Notes: generated from the sequence alone by a model not told the origin. 64,000 nucleotides of DNA from Lysinibacillus capsici (GCF_003367505.1 NZ_PXXX01000015.1:186001-250000); one strand, 5' to 3'. Counted from the stretch's first letter, positions 52,783-60,959 are shown. Numbers and translations are program-made.

Positions 52783-54264
52783 ATGGTGAGAGACCAAGAT
52801 TTGGTTTCGATACAAGAGGCAAGAGACGGAATAGCAGCCGCTTCGATTGCGCAAAAAATGTATGCCAGCTTTACGCAAGAGCAGGTCGATCGAATTGTAG
52901 AGGCCATTGCCCAAGCTGCTTATAAACAGGCAGAAAATCTTGCTGTATTAGCTGTTACGGAAACAAAGATGGGCATTATTGAACATAAAAAAATAAAAAA
53001 TGAGTTGGCTTCTCAAGGTGTCTATGAAGCCATTCGGCATGAAAAGACAATTGGCGTTATACACGAGGATAGGGTAGCAAGGCAGGTGGAAATTGCTTAT
53101 CCATTCGGTGTTATTGCGGCAGTTACACCTGTCACGAACCCGACTGCTACAGCCATTTTTAAAACGCTAATTGCCCTAAAGGCGCAAAATGCCATTGTCT
53201 TTAGTCCTCATCCAACAGCAGTCAACTGCACCATCGAGGCATTGAAAATTTGTCAGCAGGCAGCCGTTCATGCAGGAGCGCCAGAGGGACTTATTCAATG
53301 GATTAGCCATCCAACAATAAAAGGAACAGAGGAACTTATGCATCATCGTGATGTACAGCTAATTTTAGCAACTGGTGGAGCAGGGCTTGTCAAAGCTGCC
53401 TATAGCTCAGGGAAACCAGCCTATGGTGTTGGCCCTGGGAATGTTCCTGTCTATATAGATCGCACAGCAAATGTGAACGAGGCAATGAAGCAAATTATCG
53501 ATAGTAAATCATTTGATAATAGTACGATCTGTGCCACAGAACAAGCTATTGTCGTACATCAGGAGGTCAAAGCACAGGTGATGGCTGCTTTAGCAGAAAA
53601 TGGGGCCATCCTTCTAAGTGGGCAGGATAAGGAAAAATTAGCAAAGGTGATTTCACCAGTAGCTTGTACATTAAATAGCCAAATTGTCGGGAAGCCAGCA
53701 ACCGTAATAGCCCAAATGGCTAATATTGATGTCCCTCGACATACACGCGTATTAGTCGCGGAGGAACAGGAGATTGGGAAGGAGTATCCATTTTCCATGG
53801 AGAAGCTTTCTCCCATCCTAGGTCTTTATACGGCTCGTTCTCAGGAAGAAGCCGTAAAGATTTGCCGTCGCTTGCTTGACGTTGGAGGGAGAGGACATAG
53901 CCTGGCTATTCATGCACAGGATGAACATTTTGTTAAGCAGTTTGCCGCTCAAATGCCCGTGTCCAGAATATTAGTCAATACTTTAGCATCTGTTGGGGCT
54001 GCAGGCGGTACGACAAGTTTAACGCCTTCCTTTACATTGGGCTGTGGGGCCTATGGGGGAAATATTACGAGTGATAATATTTCTGCACATCATTTATTAA
54101 ATAAAAAAAGAGTGGCCTATGGTGTGAAGGCACTAACGATTCCACCCCCACAGCATCCACAAAATATACAGGCTCCAGCGATGCAAGCAATTGAAGGGGT
54201 GTCTATTGACAGGTTGTCCATTGAAAAGATTGTAGAGGAAGTACTCACAAAGCTAAGTAATTAG
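52783..54264 (+). CDS. acylating aldehyde dehydrogenase, EutE/PduP-like
   Basis: 493 residues, RBS GGGAGG. CoA-dependent ALDH fold with catalytic Cys in [10 protein letters not shown], the NAD loop region [20 protein letters not shown] (at most 20 residues) and [17 protein letters not shown] near the C-terminal end of the core. After a proline-rich linker ([10 protein letters not shown]) the protein ends in a helix ([18 protein letters not shown]) like a BMC encapsulation peptide. Oxidises the aldehyde from the phospho-lyase to acyl-CoA, making NADH. Likely core enzyme of the compartment. Confidence 0.92.
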   Translation: MVRDQDLVSIQEARDGIAAASIAQKMYASFTQEQVDRIVEAIAQAAYKQAENLAVLAVTETKMGIIEHKKIKNELASQGVYEAIRHEKTIGVIHEDRVARQVEIAYPFGVIAAVTPVTNPTATAIFKTLIALKAQNAIVFSPHPTAVNCTIEALKICQQAAVHAGAPEGLIQWISHPTIKGTEELMHHRDVQLILATGGAGLVKAAYSSGKPAYGVGPGNVPVYIDRTANVNEAMKQIIDSKSFDNSTICATEQAIVVHQEVKAQVMAALAENGAILLSGQDKEKLAKVISPVACTLNSQIVGKPATVIAQMANIDVPRHTRVLVAEEQEIGKEYPFSMEKLSPILGLYTARSQEEAVKICRRLLDVGGRGHSLAIHAQDEHFVKQFAAQMPVSRILVNTLASVGAAGGTTSLTPSFTLGCGAYGGNITSDNISAHHLLNKKRVAYGVKALTIPPPQHPQNIQAPAMQAIEGVSIDRLSIEKIVEEVLTKLSN

Positions 54265-54278
54265 AGGAGGAAAAGGAA

Positions 54279-54560
54279 ATGAGCGTAGAGATAAATGGAG
54301 CTTTAGGCATGATTGAAACAAGAGGCTTAATCGGATCAATTGAGGCGGCAGATGCCATGGTGAAGGCAGCAAACGTCAATATTGTAGGGAAAGTACATGT
54401 TGGTGGCGGCATTGTGACGGTGCTGGTGACAGGTGATGTCGGGGCAGTCAAGGCAGCGACGGATGCAGGCTCTGAGGCCGCACGTCGAGTAGGTGAGCTA
54501 TTATCGGTACATGTTATTCCACGCCCTCATTCGGAATTATACGCAATTTTACCTAAGTGA
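54279..54560 (+). CDS. BMC-H shell protein H1
   Basis: 93 residues, a single BMC domain ([21 protein letters not shown], shortened here: [18 protein letters not shown]). Pore loop [12 protein letters not shown]-terminal [12 protein letters not shown] is typical of PduA/EutM hexamers. About nine of ten residues match H3 (56940) although codon use differs widely. RBS GAGGAGG. Builds the facets of the compartment. Confidence 0.95.
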   Translation: MSVEINGALGMIETRGLIGSIEAADAMVKAANVNIVGKVHVGGGIVTVLVTGDVGAVKAATDAGSEAARRVGELLSVHVIPRPHSELYAILPK

Positions 54561-54576
54561 AAAGTGAGGGATTGTG

Positions 54577-55191
54577 ATGATAAACAATCAAAAACATGTC
54601 ACTGAAGTTACAAATCAAAGTATCCCGATTGCGATTTCTGCCCGTCATTGTCATGTTAATGAGGAGGATTTCTATTATTTATTTGGTAGAGACGCAGCGT
54701 TACAGAAATGGAAGGAACTTTCCCAGCCAGGTCAATTTGCTTCACAGCATGTTCTAACGATTAAGGGACCCAAAGGCCAAATTGACAAGGTTCGGGTTTT
54801 AGGCCCATTTCGCACTGCAACCCAAGTCGAAATCAGTCAAACGGATGCCATCAAGCTTGGTGTAACACCACCGATTCGTATGTCAGGCGACTTAGAAAAA
54901 TCTGAATCAATCACATTGATTGGACCTCATGGAACTCTCCATAAAACACAAGGATTGATTATTGCACAAGCACATATTCATATGGCTGTATCCAATGCTG
55001 CTGCCTTCAATGTCCAAGATAAGGAAATCGTGACGGTTGAAATCTGTGGGGATGGACGTCAGCTCCGATTAATGAATGTGGTTGTGCGTGTCTCCTCAGC
55101 ATTCGTCCTTGAGATGCATGTAGATACAGATGAAGCGAATGCCGCCGCTCTTCAACAGCATACAATTGGCAAGCTTATCAAAATGGAGTGA
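54577..55191 (+). CDS. pduL: PduL-type phosphotransacylase, without encapsulation peptide
   Basis: 204 residues from ATG 54577 (TGAGGG 6 bp before). PduL metal and active-site motifs: ISARHCHV, EISQTDAIKLG, AQAHIHM and LEMHVDTDEAN. Converts acyl-CoA plus phosphate to acyl-phosphate and frees CoA. Unlike PduL2 (57232) it lacks an obvious N-terminal targeting helix and C-terminal extension, so it may act in the cytosol or depend on other cargo. Confidence 0.9.
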   Translation: MINNQKHVTEVTNQSIPIAISARHCHVNEEDFYYLFGRDAALQKWKELSQPGQFASQHVLTIKGPKGQIDKVRVLGPFRTATQVEISQTDAIKLGVTPPIRMSGDLEKSESITLIGPHGTLHKTQGLIIAQAHIHMAVSNAAAFNVQDKEIVTVEICGDGRQLRLMNVVVRVSSAFVLEMHVDTDEANAAALQQHTIGKLIKME

Positions 55192-55196
55192 CAGGT

Positions 55197-55817
55197 ATGG
55201 ATATAAAAGAATTACAGAGAATCATCGAAGAAGTAGTCATATCGATGATGGATAAAAAGCATAAAAGACTTTTGCTTGTCCATTCTCATACGACCATTTC
55301 TAAGAAACAGGTGGACGTATTACAAAGCTATTGCCATGTTGAGGAGTGGCAGGCAAATGAAACCACAAGTCCCACTCAGCTATTCTACGATGCTATTGTT
55401 TTTCTCGAAGTGGATCAAGCATTTATCGTCAGCAGTGCCCAAGGCTTGCCTACTACACCGGCAGCCTTGTACCTGTCTGAGTTGCTGGTTAGCAATCAAA
55501 CAGCAATTTTAATTCCAAATGAAAAATTATCTGCTGTTGTCACAGCAAAGGAACCGAATCCTTACATGAAAATGTTGCTGCATCATATAGAGCGCTTAAA
55601 GGAGTTTGGCTGTGACATTCAGTTATTTGCACAGCTTATTCGATTTTTAAAGCAGCAAGAGGAACCGGCTCGTTCGACTATAGTGGCAAACTATTTGACA
55701 GCAGAGATGCTTCAATCGTACAAGGGGCAACGGCTGACACTACCTGCCCACACAAAACTTACAGCACTAGCACAAGAAATGATTCAGGAAAAAGGGATGA
55801 CGATACAAAGATATTAG
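55197..55817 (+). CDS. BMC-associated flavoprotein-like protein
   Basis: 206 residues from ATG 55197 (GGAG 8 bp before). N-terminal amphipathic helix MDIKELQRIIEEVVISMM resembles encapsulation peptides. The centre (about 22-160) reads like a degenerate flavoprotein/Rossmann domain seen in many metabolosome operons (YDAIVFLEVDQAFIV; TAILIPNEKLSAVV). The C-terminal 40 residues (AEMLQSYKGQ, LTALAQEMIQEKGM) match the C-terminal extension of PduL2. Function unknown; it may handle a flavin or cofactor. Confidence 0.7.
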   Translation: MDIKELQRIIEEVVISMMDKKHKRLLLVHSHTTISKKQVDVLQSYCHVEEWQANETTSPTQLFYDAIVFLEVDQAFIVSSAQGLPTTPAALYLSELLVSNQTAILIPNEKLSAVVTAKEPNPYMKMLLHHIERLKEFGCDIQLFAQLIRFLKQQEEPARSTIVANYLTAEMLQSYKGQRLTLPAHTKLTALAQEMIQEKGMTIQRY

Positions 55818-55832
55818 CAGGAGTGTTGTTAC

Positions 55833-56120
55833 ATGAAATCGATTGGTATTGTGGAGACAAGAGGACTTGCGATTTCAATACGAATCGCAGATGCTATGCT
55901 TAAAGCAGCGGATATTCGAATACTTCGACAAGAAACCATCGATTTGGCTCTAGTAACCATTGCCATTGAAGGGGACACAGCGGCCATTCAGGAAGCGATA
56001 GCCATTGGTACACAACTAGCTAAAGCAGCCAACCAATGGATTGCCTCTTCAACTATTTTAAGGCCAGATATCGCGGTGAATGGATTAGTAACAGAAATTG
56101 CGAAAAAGCCAAGTACTTAA
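55833..56120 (+). CDS. BMC-H shell protein H2, divergent
   Basis: 95 residues, one BMC domain (IGIVETRGLAISIRIADAMLK). Unlike H1, H3 and H4 the pore region reads QETIDLALVTI with no glycine pair, which would change or close the central pore. C-terminal helix is also divergent (ASSTILRPDIAVNGLV). RBS GCAGGAGTG. A minor or special facet protein. Confidence 0.88.
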   Translation: MKSIGIVETRGLAISIRIADAMLKAADIRILRQETIDLALVTIAIEGDTAAIQEAIAIGTQLAKAANQWIASSTILRPDIAVNGLVTEIAKKPST

Positions 56121-56150
56121 AATGAATAAAAGGAAAGGTGGAGGAACGAG

Positions 56151-56921
56151 TTGAAGGTCGATTTAACGGGGAAGGTTGTCATAGTTACTGGTGGTAGTAA
56201 AGGAATTGGGAAGGGGATTGCTACCGTATTTGCTGAACAGGGTGCTCATGTGGTGATTGCAGCAAGAGGTATGGAAGCTGCCACAGATGTAGCAAATCAA
56301 TTACAAGCGCAAGGATTCTCCGCTTCTGCTGCCACTGTTGATGTTGAAAACTATGAATCTGTTGAAAGCATGGCTACGGAGGTTGCTAGCTCTTTTGGTT
56401 CCATCGATATTTTATGTGCCAATGCTGGTATTTTTCCCTCGATGAAACTAGAGGACATGACGACGGACCATTGGGATCAGGTATTAAATGTCAATGCCAG
56501 AGGAACGATGTTTGCTGTCAAAGCTTGCGTGCCCCATTTAAAGAAAGCGAATGCTGGCAGGGTCATTATTACCTCGTCGATAACGGGTCCAGTGACTGGC
56601 TATGCTGGATGGACACATTATGCCGCAAGTAAGGCAGCTCAATTAGGGTTTATGCGAACTGCGGCTCTTGAATTAGCACCCTATCATATTACGGTCAATG
56701 CCGTGTTACCAGGAAATATCGCAACAGAAGGCTTAGATGGTCTTGGTGACACCTATCTACAGAAGATGGCGAAGGCGATTCCATTTGGCAGCCTTGGTCG
56801 TGTGGAGGATATAGCGTATGCTGCATTGTTCCTTAGTAGTAAGGAGGCAGGCTTTATTACGGGTCAATCGATCATTATTGATGGTGGCCAAACATTACCT
56901 GAAGATGCAGAGGCATTTTAA
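56151..56921 (+). CDS. short-chain dehydrogenase/reductase of the BMC operon
   Basis: 256 residues, TTG start after GGTGGAGG. NAD(P)-binding TGGSKGIGKG, NAGIF, catalytic Ser in SSITG and Tyr-Lys in YAASKAAQ; C-terminal SKEAGFITGQSIIIDGG, all intact FabG-type SDR. In actinobacterial AAUM compartments an SDR interconverts aminoacetone and 1-amino-2-propanol and recycles NAD+; the same role is the best inference here. No targeting peptide is visible. Confidence 0.88.
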   Translation: MKVDLTGKVVIVTGGSKGIGKGIATVFAEQGAHVVIAARGMEAATDVANQLQAQGFSASAATVDVENYESVESMATEVASSFGSIDILCANAGIFPSMKLEDMTTDHWDQVLNVNARGTMFAVKACVPHLKKANAGRVIITSSITGPVTGYAGWTHYAASKAAQLGFMRTAALELAPYHITVNAVLPGNIATEGLDGLGDTYLQKMAKAIPFGSLGRVEDIAYAALFLSSKEAGFITGQSIIIDGGQTLPEDAEAF

Positions 56922-56939
56922 TAGAAGGAGGGATACGAA

Positions 56940-57215
56940 ATGAATTTAGGCGCATTAGGAATGATTGAAACAAAGGGCTTAGTGGGCTCTATTGAAGCAG
57001 CTGATGCAATGGTCAAGGCTGCCAACGTGAATATTGTTGGTAAAGTCCATGTGGGTGGCGGTATTGTCACGGTGCTTGTTCGTGGGGATGTAGGGGCTGT
57101 GAAAGCCGCAACAGATGCAGGAGCAGCAGCTGCACAACGTGTTGGAGAGCTATTATCTGTACATGTGATTCCGCGACCACATGCAGAATTGGAAGCGATT
57201 TTAAAAATGCAATAA
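56940..57215 (+). CDS. BMC-H shell protein H3
   Basis: 91 residues, a single BMC domain with the same pore loop as H1 ([11 protein letters not shown]) and C-terminus [12 protein letters not shown]. Differs from H1 at about ten residues, yet most synonymous positions differ. RBS AAGGAGG. Main facet hexamer candidate. Confidence 0.95.
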   Translation: MNLGALGMIETKGLVGSIEAADAMVKAANVNIVGKVHVGGGIVTVLVRGDVGAVKAATDAGAAAAQRVGELLSVHVIPRPHAELEAILKMQ

Positions 57216-57231
57216 TGAGTGAGGTGGCTAT

Positions 57232-58074
57232 ATGAATGAACAAGCAATAATAAAAATTGTTAATGATGTCATAGCCGAATTACTACCTAAAAAAGAAGCA
57301 GCTCCTACACCCAATGAAATTCCTATAGGTATCTCAGCAAGGCATATTCATTTACAACAAGAGCATGTCGAGCAGCTATTTGGCAAAGGTGCTACGCTGA
57401 GTGTAAAAAAAATGTTAGCTCAACCCGGTCAGTTTGCAGCACATGAAACGCTACAGGTGGTGGGACCAAAAGGAAGCATCCAAAATGTACGTGTATTAGG
57501 TCCAGCTCGCACCTTCACACAAATTGAAATTAGTCAAACAGATGCCATTGCCCTAGGAATTCAACCACCTTTGCGTGAATCGGGAGAAATTGCTGGCTCA
57601 GCTAGCTGTATACTGGTAGGACCTAGAGGAAGTTTGATTTTACAAGAAGGGGTCATTATCGCACAAGCACATATTCATATGGCACCTGCTGATGCACAGC
57701 AGTTAGGGGTTCAGAACGGTCAATACGTCTCCGTTAAGGTGCAAGGGCGACGTCCCATTACCTTTGAGCAAGTGAAAATTCGTGTGGCTGATCACTATCA
57801 TTTAGAAATGCATATTGATACAGATGAAGCAAACGCAGGCTTCATCCAACAGGGTGAAACGGGTACAATTATAACAGGCAAGATGGCAGGAGAGCCTTAC
57901 AATAACTTCGTTAGTCCTCCAATTGAAATTAACCACAAGATTATAACGGCAAATGATGTAAGCCGTTATCAAGGTGAGACAGTGATAGTCCCCAAAGAGG
58001 CAAGGTTGACGGCACTGGCGAAGGAGGCCGTGGAAAAATTAGAAATTGAACTTCAGTTTCACGAAAAAGGATGA
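57232..58074 (+). CDS. pduL: PduL-type phosphotransacylase with encapsulation peptide
   Basis: 280 residues, RBS GAGGTGG. N-terminal helix EQAIIKIVNDVIAELL (residues 3-18) is a classic PduL encapsulation peptide followed by a linker. Core motifs ISARHIHL, EISQTDAIALG, AQAHIHM and LEMHIDTDEAN are complete. A C-terminal extension of about 60 residues (ITANDVSRYQGE, LTALAKEAVEKLEI) matches the end of the flavoprotein-like protein at 55197. Recycles CoA inside the shell. Confidence 0.92.
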   Translation: MNEQAIIKIVNDVIAELLPKKEAAPTPNEIPIGISARHIHLQQEHVEQLFGKGATLSVKKMLAQPGQFAAHETLQVVGPKGSIQNVRVLGPARTFTQIEISQTDAIALGIQPPLRESGEIAGSASCILVGPRGSLILQEGVIIAQAHIHMAPADAQQLGVQNGQYVSVKVQGRRPITFEQVKIRVADHYHLEMHIDTDEANAGFIQQGETGTIITGKMAGEPYNNFVSPPIEINHKIITANDVSRYQGETVIVPKEARLTALAKEAVEKLEIELQFHEKG

Positions 58075-58080
58075 GGATGC

Positions 58081-58350
58081 ATGCGGATAGGAACAGTGGT
58101 CGGAAATATCTGGGCAACACGTAAAGAGGAAGGGCTACAGGGATTGAAATTACTCATTATCCAGCCAATAAAGCTGGATGGTCAACTGAGTGATGAACAA
58201 ATTGTTGCGGCAGATCGTATAGGTGCAGGTGTTGGAGATAACGTCATTTTAACAATGGGCAGTGCTGCTGTACGAAGTTTTTCTACGTCCAGTATTTGTC
58301 CAATTGATGCCATTGTTGTTGGCATTATAGATGGCACAGATGAATCGTGA
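58081..58350 (+). CDS. EutN/CcmL-type BMC-P pentamer
   Basis: 89 residues; starts MRIGTVVGNIWATRKEEGLQ and contains GAGVGDNVILTMGSAA, which define the BMC-P (vertex) family. Closes the twelve vertices of the shell. Six bases after PduL2 and overlapped by the upstream region of H4. It is the only BMC-P in the window. Confidence 0.95.
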   Translation: MRIGTVVGNIWATRKEEGLQGLKLLIIQPIKLDGQLSDEQIVAADRIGAGVGDNVILTMGSAAVRSFSTSSICPIDAIVVGIIDGTDES

Positions 58351-58360
58351 GGTGAGCACA

Positions 58361-58732
58361 GTGACAGAAGCGATAGGAATGATCGAAACGTATGGCTTGA
58401 TTGGCTCCATTGAAGCTGCAGACGCCATGCTAAAAGCAGCCAATGTCCAATTAGTGAAACAGGAGCTAGTAGACGGTGGTATCGTAACCATTATTGTCGA
58501 GGGAGATGTTGGTGCAGTACAGGCTGCGGTTGATGCTGGTAAAGCGGCAGCAACGCGAACGAGCAAGCTACTAAGCGCACATGTAATTCCACGAGCAGCC
58601 AATGAAGTATTCACAGCGATTATTGATGAAACACAGCCGATAAAAGCGACGGAGGCAGCAGCCAAAAAAACAAGCACTCGCCAGAAGCCTCAACAAACAA
58701 AACTTGTAGAGGATGAGCAGGCAGATAAATAG
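58361..58732 (+). CDS. BMC-H shell protein H4 with C-terminal tail
   Basis: 123 residues from GTG 58361 (GTGAGGTGAG just upstream); an in-frame ATG at 58331 would overlap eutN. BMC domain residues 1-90, pore loop ELVDGGIVTI. A tail of about 33 residues rich in Lys, Ala, Gln and Thr (AAAKKTSTRQKPQQTKLVED) follows, not seen in H1-H3. The tail may bind cargo, lie on one shell face or be disordered. Confidence 0.9.
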   Translation: MTEAIGMIETYGLIGSIEAADAMLKAANVQLVKQELVDGGIVTIIVEGDVGAVQAAVDAGKAAATRTSKLLSAHVIPRAANEVFTAIIDETQPIKATEAAAKKTSTRQKPQQTKLVEDEQADK

Positions 58733-58780
58733 TCGATGGATCTTTAGTAATGAATCTATGTCGTTAGGAGGGGGAGGCAG

Positions 58781-59719
58781 ATGAGCTTTAGGCGACCCAA
58801 AATCGCCATCATTGGCGCTGGACATACAGGTGCAACCGTAGCGTTAATGGTCGCACAGAAACAGATCGGGGATATTGTGCTTATCGATTTACCAGACTTC
58901 GAAAATGCTGCGAAAGGGAAGGCATTAGATATTCTCCAAGCTGGACCAATAGAAAGATTTAACGTACAGGTGACGGCTACTTCAAAGTATCAGGAAATAG
59001 CTCATGCTGATATTGTGGTTATCACGGCAGGTATTGCAAGAAAGCCTGGCATGACACGGCAGGCTTTAATTCATACAAATGCGGCAATCATCCGCACGGT
59101 AAGCGAACAAATCAAACGTTATGCGCCAACTAGCTATATTATCGTCTTAAGTAACCCTGTCGATGCTATGACCTATGTTTGTCTGGAAACAACGGGTTTT
59201 CCCAAAAATCGTGTCATGGGACAATCAGGTGTTTTAGATACAGCGCGCTTTAATACCTTTATCGCACAGGCTCTTCAGCTTGCTGTCGAGGATATATCGA
59301 GCTTCGTCTTGGGTGGACATGGCGATGAAATGGTGCCACTCGTTCGCTATACGTATGTCGGAGGAATACCATTAGAAAAATTAATGCCACAAGCACAGAT
59401 TGAGCAATTAGTGGAGCGAACGCGAAAAGGTGGAGGCGAAATTGTCGCCCTACTTGGCAATGGCAGTGCTTATTATGCCCCAGCTGCCGCCATTGTCCAA
59501 ATGATTGAAGCGATTGTGAAGGATCAACGGAAAGTAATGCCCATCATTACGTATTTACAGGGCGAATATCAAGTAGACAATGCCTGCATTGGTGTCCCTG
59601 TTGTTTTAGGGGGAGCTGGTATTGAAAGTGTAATTGAATTGCATTTAAACGAAGAGGAACAGCAAGCATTTAATCATTCGCTTCACCAAGTTTATCAAAC
59701 ATTAGCCTATATCAAATGA
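58781..59719 (+). CDS. mdh: malate dehydrogenase (LDH-fold) encoded in the BMC operon
   Basis: 312 residues, the exact length of Bacillus Mdh. NAD motif IIGAGHTGATVA, specificity loop AGIARKPGMTRQ with Arg (malate, not lactate), substrate Arg in DTARF, catalytic His in LGGHGDEMVPL. RBS TTAGGAGGGGGAGG, 48 bp after H4 and before the operon terminators. It likely is a second mdh beside the usual citric-cycle copy elsewhere; it could re-oxidise NADH from the aldehyde dehydrogenase. No targeting peptide seen. Confidence 0.88.
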   Translation: MSFRRPKIAIIGAGHTGATVALMVAQKQIGDIVLIDLPDFENAAKGKALDILQAGPIERFNVQVTATSKYQEIAHADIVVITAGIARKPGMTRQALIHTNAAIIRTVSEQIKRYAPTSYIIVLSNPVDAMTYVCLETTGFPKNRVMGQSGVLDTARFNTFIAQALQLAVEDISSFVLGGHGDEMVPLVRYTYVGGIPLEKLMPQAQIEQLVERTRKGGGEIVALLGNGSAYYAPAAAIVQMIEAIVKDQRKVMPIITYLQGEYQVDNACIGVPVVLGGAGIESVIELHLNEEEQQAFNHSLHQVYQTLAYIK

Positions 59720-59733
59720 TGCGAGCGCATGAC

Positions 59734-59810
59734 ACCATCTAATAGTGGCATGTATTAGATGGTAGTGTACATAGTTGAGGCACCTTACGATGTTGTAAAG
59801 GTGCTTTTTG
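59734..59810 (+). terminator. double hairpin terminator of the BMC operon
   Basis: First stem ACCATCTAATA (59734-59744)/TATTAGATGGT (59753-59763). Second stem GCACCTT (59780-59786)/AAGGTGC (59798-59804), followed by T5; the second is the better intrinsic terminator. Confidence 0.8.
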
Positions 59811-59890
59811 TTGTGCAAAATTTTCTTTTAATGGAAGATCGTTTTCTGTACAATTAAAAAAGTTACTACTGATGCACAAAGGAGGATACG

Positions 59891-60424
59891 ATGAAACAAG
59901 CACTCATCATTATCGATATACAGGAGGCTTTCTTTCTAGATGGCCAGCAAAATCTTTGGAACAGTGAAGCTATTATCAAAAATATTAATGCCTCCATTAC
60001 ATGGGCACGGCGCAACGAAGTACCCGTTATTTTTATTCAGCATACAGACGCAGATGATGTGGATTTTGCATTAGGTCAACCAGGCTGGGAACTGTATCAT
60101 GGATTACTTAGACAGGCGGAGGATCAAGTGATTCAAAAAACAACGTGGGACGCTTTCTATCAAACGGAGCTTGCAGCTTATTTACAAGCGCATCACATCG
60201 ACCAATTGATTTTCGCGGGTGCTCAAACAGAGTTTTGTCTTGATACAACAATCCGTAGTGCTTTTAGTCATGGCTACCATCATAATATTTTAATAGAAGA
60301 TGCACATAGCACCTTAGATAGTAATGTACTGGCAGCACCACAAATTATTCAACATCACGAATCCATTTGGCATAATCGTTTTGTGCGGATTCAGTCAATT
60401 GGAGGATTCCAACATGCTGATTGA
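59891..60424 (+). CDS. isochorismatase-family cysteine hydrolase
   Basis: 177 residues. Catalytic triad visible: Asp9 in IIDIQEAFF, Lys in VIQKTTWDAFY and Cys in AGAQTEFCLDTT. Family covers nicotinamidases and other amide hydrolases; no zinc-site pattern of nicotinamidase seen. RBS AAAGGAGG. Overlaps the next gene. Confidence 0.88.
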   Translation: MKQALIIIDIQEAFFLDGQQNLWNSEAIIKNINASITWARRNEVPVIFIQHTDADDVDFALGQPGWELYHGLLRQAEDQVIQKTTWDAFYQTELAAYLQAHHIDQLIFAGAQTEFCLDTTIRSAFSHGYHHNILIEDAHSTLDSNVLAAPQIIQHHESIWHNRFVRIQSIGGFQHAD

Positions 60425-60959
60425 TCAGAAAGAGCTCCAGATAAAAGAGCTATCCTATACAATTCGCTGTGCCCGACGCGAAGATGCCCAAGCCTTATCA
60501 GATTTACGCTTGCAATTAGACGGTGAAACGGAAAACTTCGATCGTGAACAGGGCGAGGCATTGATTGATCGAGCAGGCTTTGAGCAGCTTATTCAACAGG
60601 ATAGCGAAAGCTCAAAAAATTTATGTTTAGTAGCGGTTGTCGGTGATCGGATCGTTGGGTTCTCAAGATGTGAGGGCTCTCCACTCAAAAGGCTTGCCCA
60701 TAAAGTAACCTTTGGTGTTGGAGTCAGTAAAGAGTTTTGGGGCTATGGCATAGGAAAAGCCTTGCTGCAAGAATCCATTGATTGGGCAGATACCAATGGT
60801 GTTCGCAAAATAGCACTAGAAGTGTTAGAAACCAATGAGAAAGCGATACAGCTCTATAAAAAAATGGGCTTTTTAGTGGAAGGCATTCTGAAAAATGATA
60901 AATGCCTTGCAGATGGCAGGTTCTATCACACGATCATTATGGGAAGATGGCAGGAATAG
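60414..60959 (+). CDS. GNAT-family N-acetyltransferase
   Basis: 181 residues from ATG 60414, with GGAGG 8 bp upstream inside the isochorismatase gene; a longer frame from 60324 lacks support. Acetyl-CoA motif FGVGVSKEFWGYGIGKALL and the terminal LEVLETNEKAIQLYKKMGF are standard. Translationally coupled to the isochorismatase gene. Substrate unknown. Confidence 0.88.
   Translation: MLIDQKELQIKELSYTIRCARREDAQALSDLRLQLDGETENFDREQGEALIDRAGFEQLIQQDSESSKNLCLVAVVGDRIVGFSRCEGSPLKRLAHKVTFGVGVSKEFWGYGIGKALLQESIDWADTNGVRKIALEVLETNEKAIQLYKKMGFLVEGILKNDKCLADGRFYHTIIMGRWQE

Noticed and set aside
57232-58074. Recent duplication of PduL1
   Set aside because: The two PduL proteins differ widely outside the motif positions, so they are distinct subtypes rather than a recent copy.
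58781-59719. Lactate dehydrogenase
   Set aside because: The specificity loop reads ARKPGM as in malate dehydrogenases; lactate enzymes have a Gln at this position.
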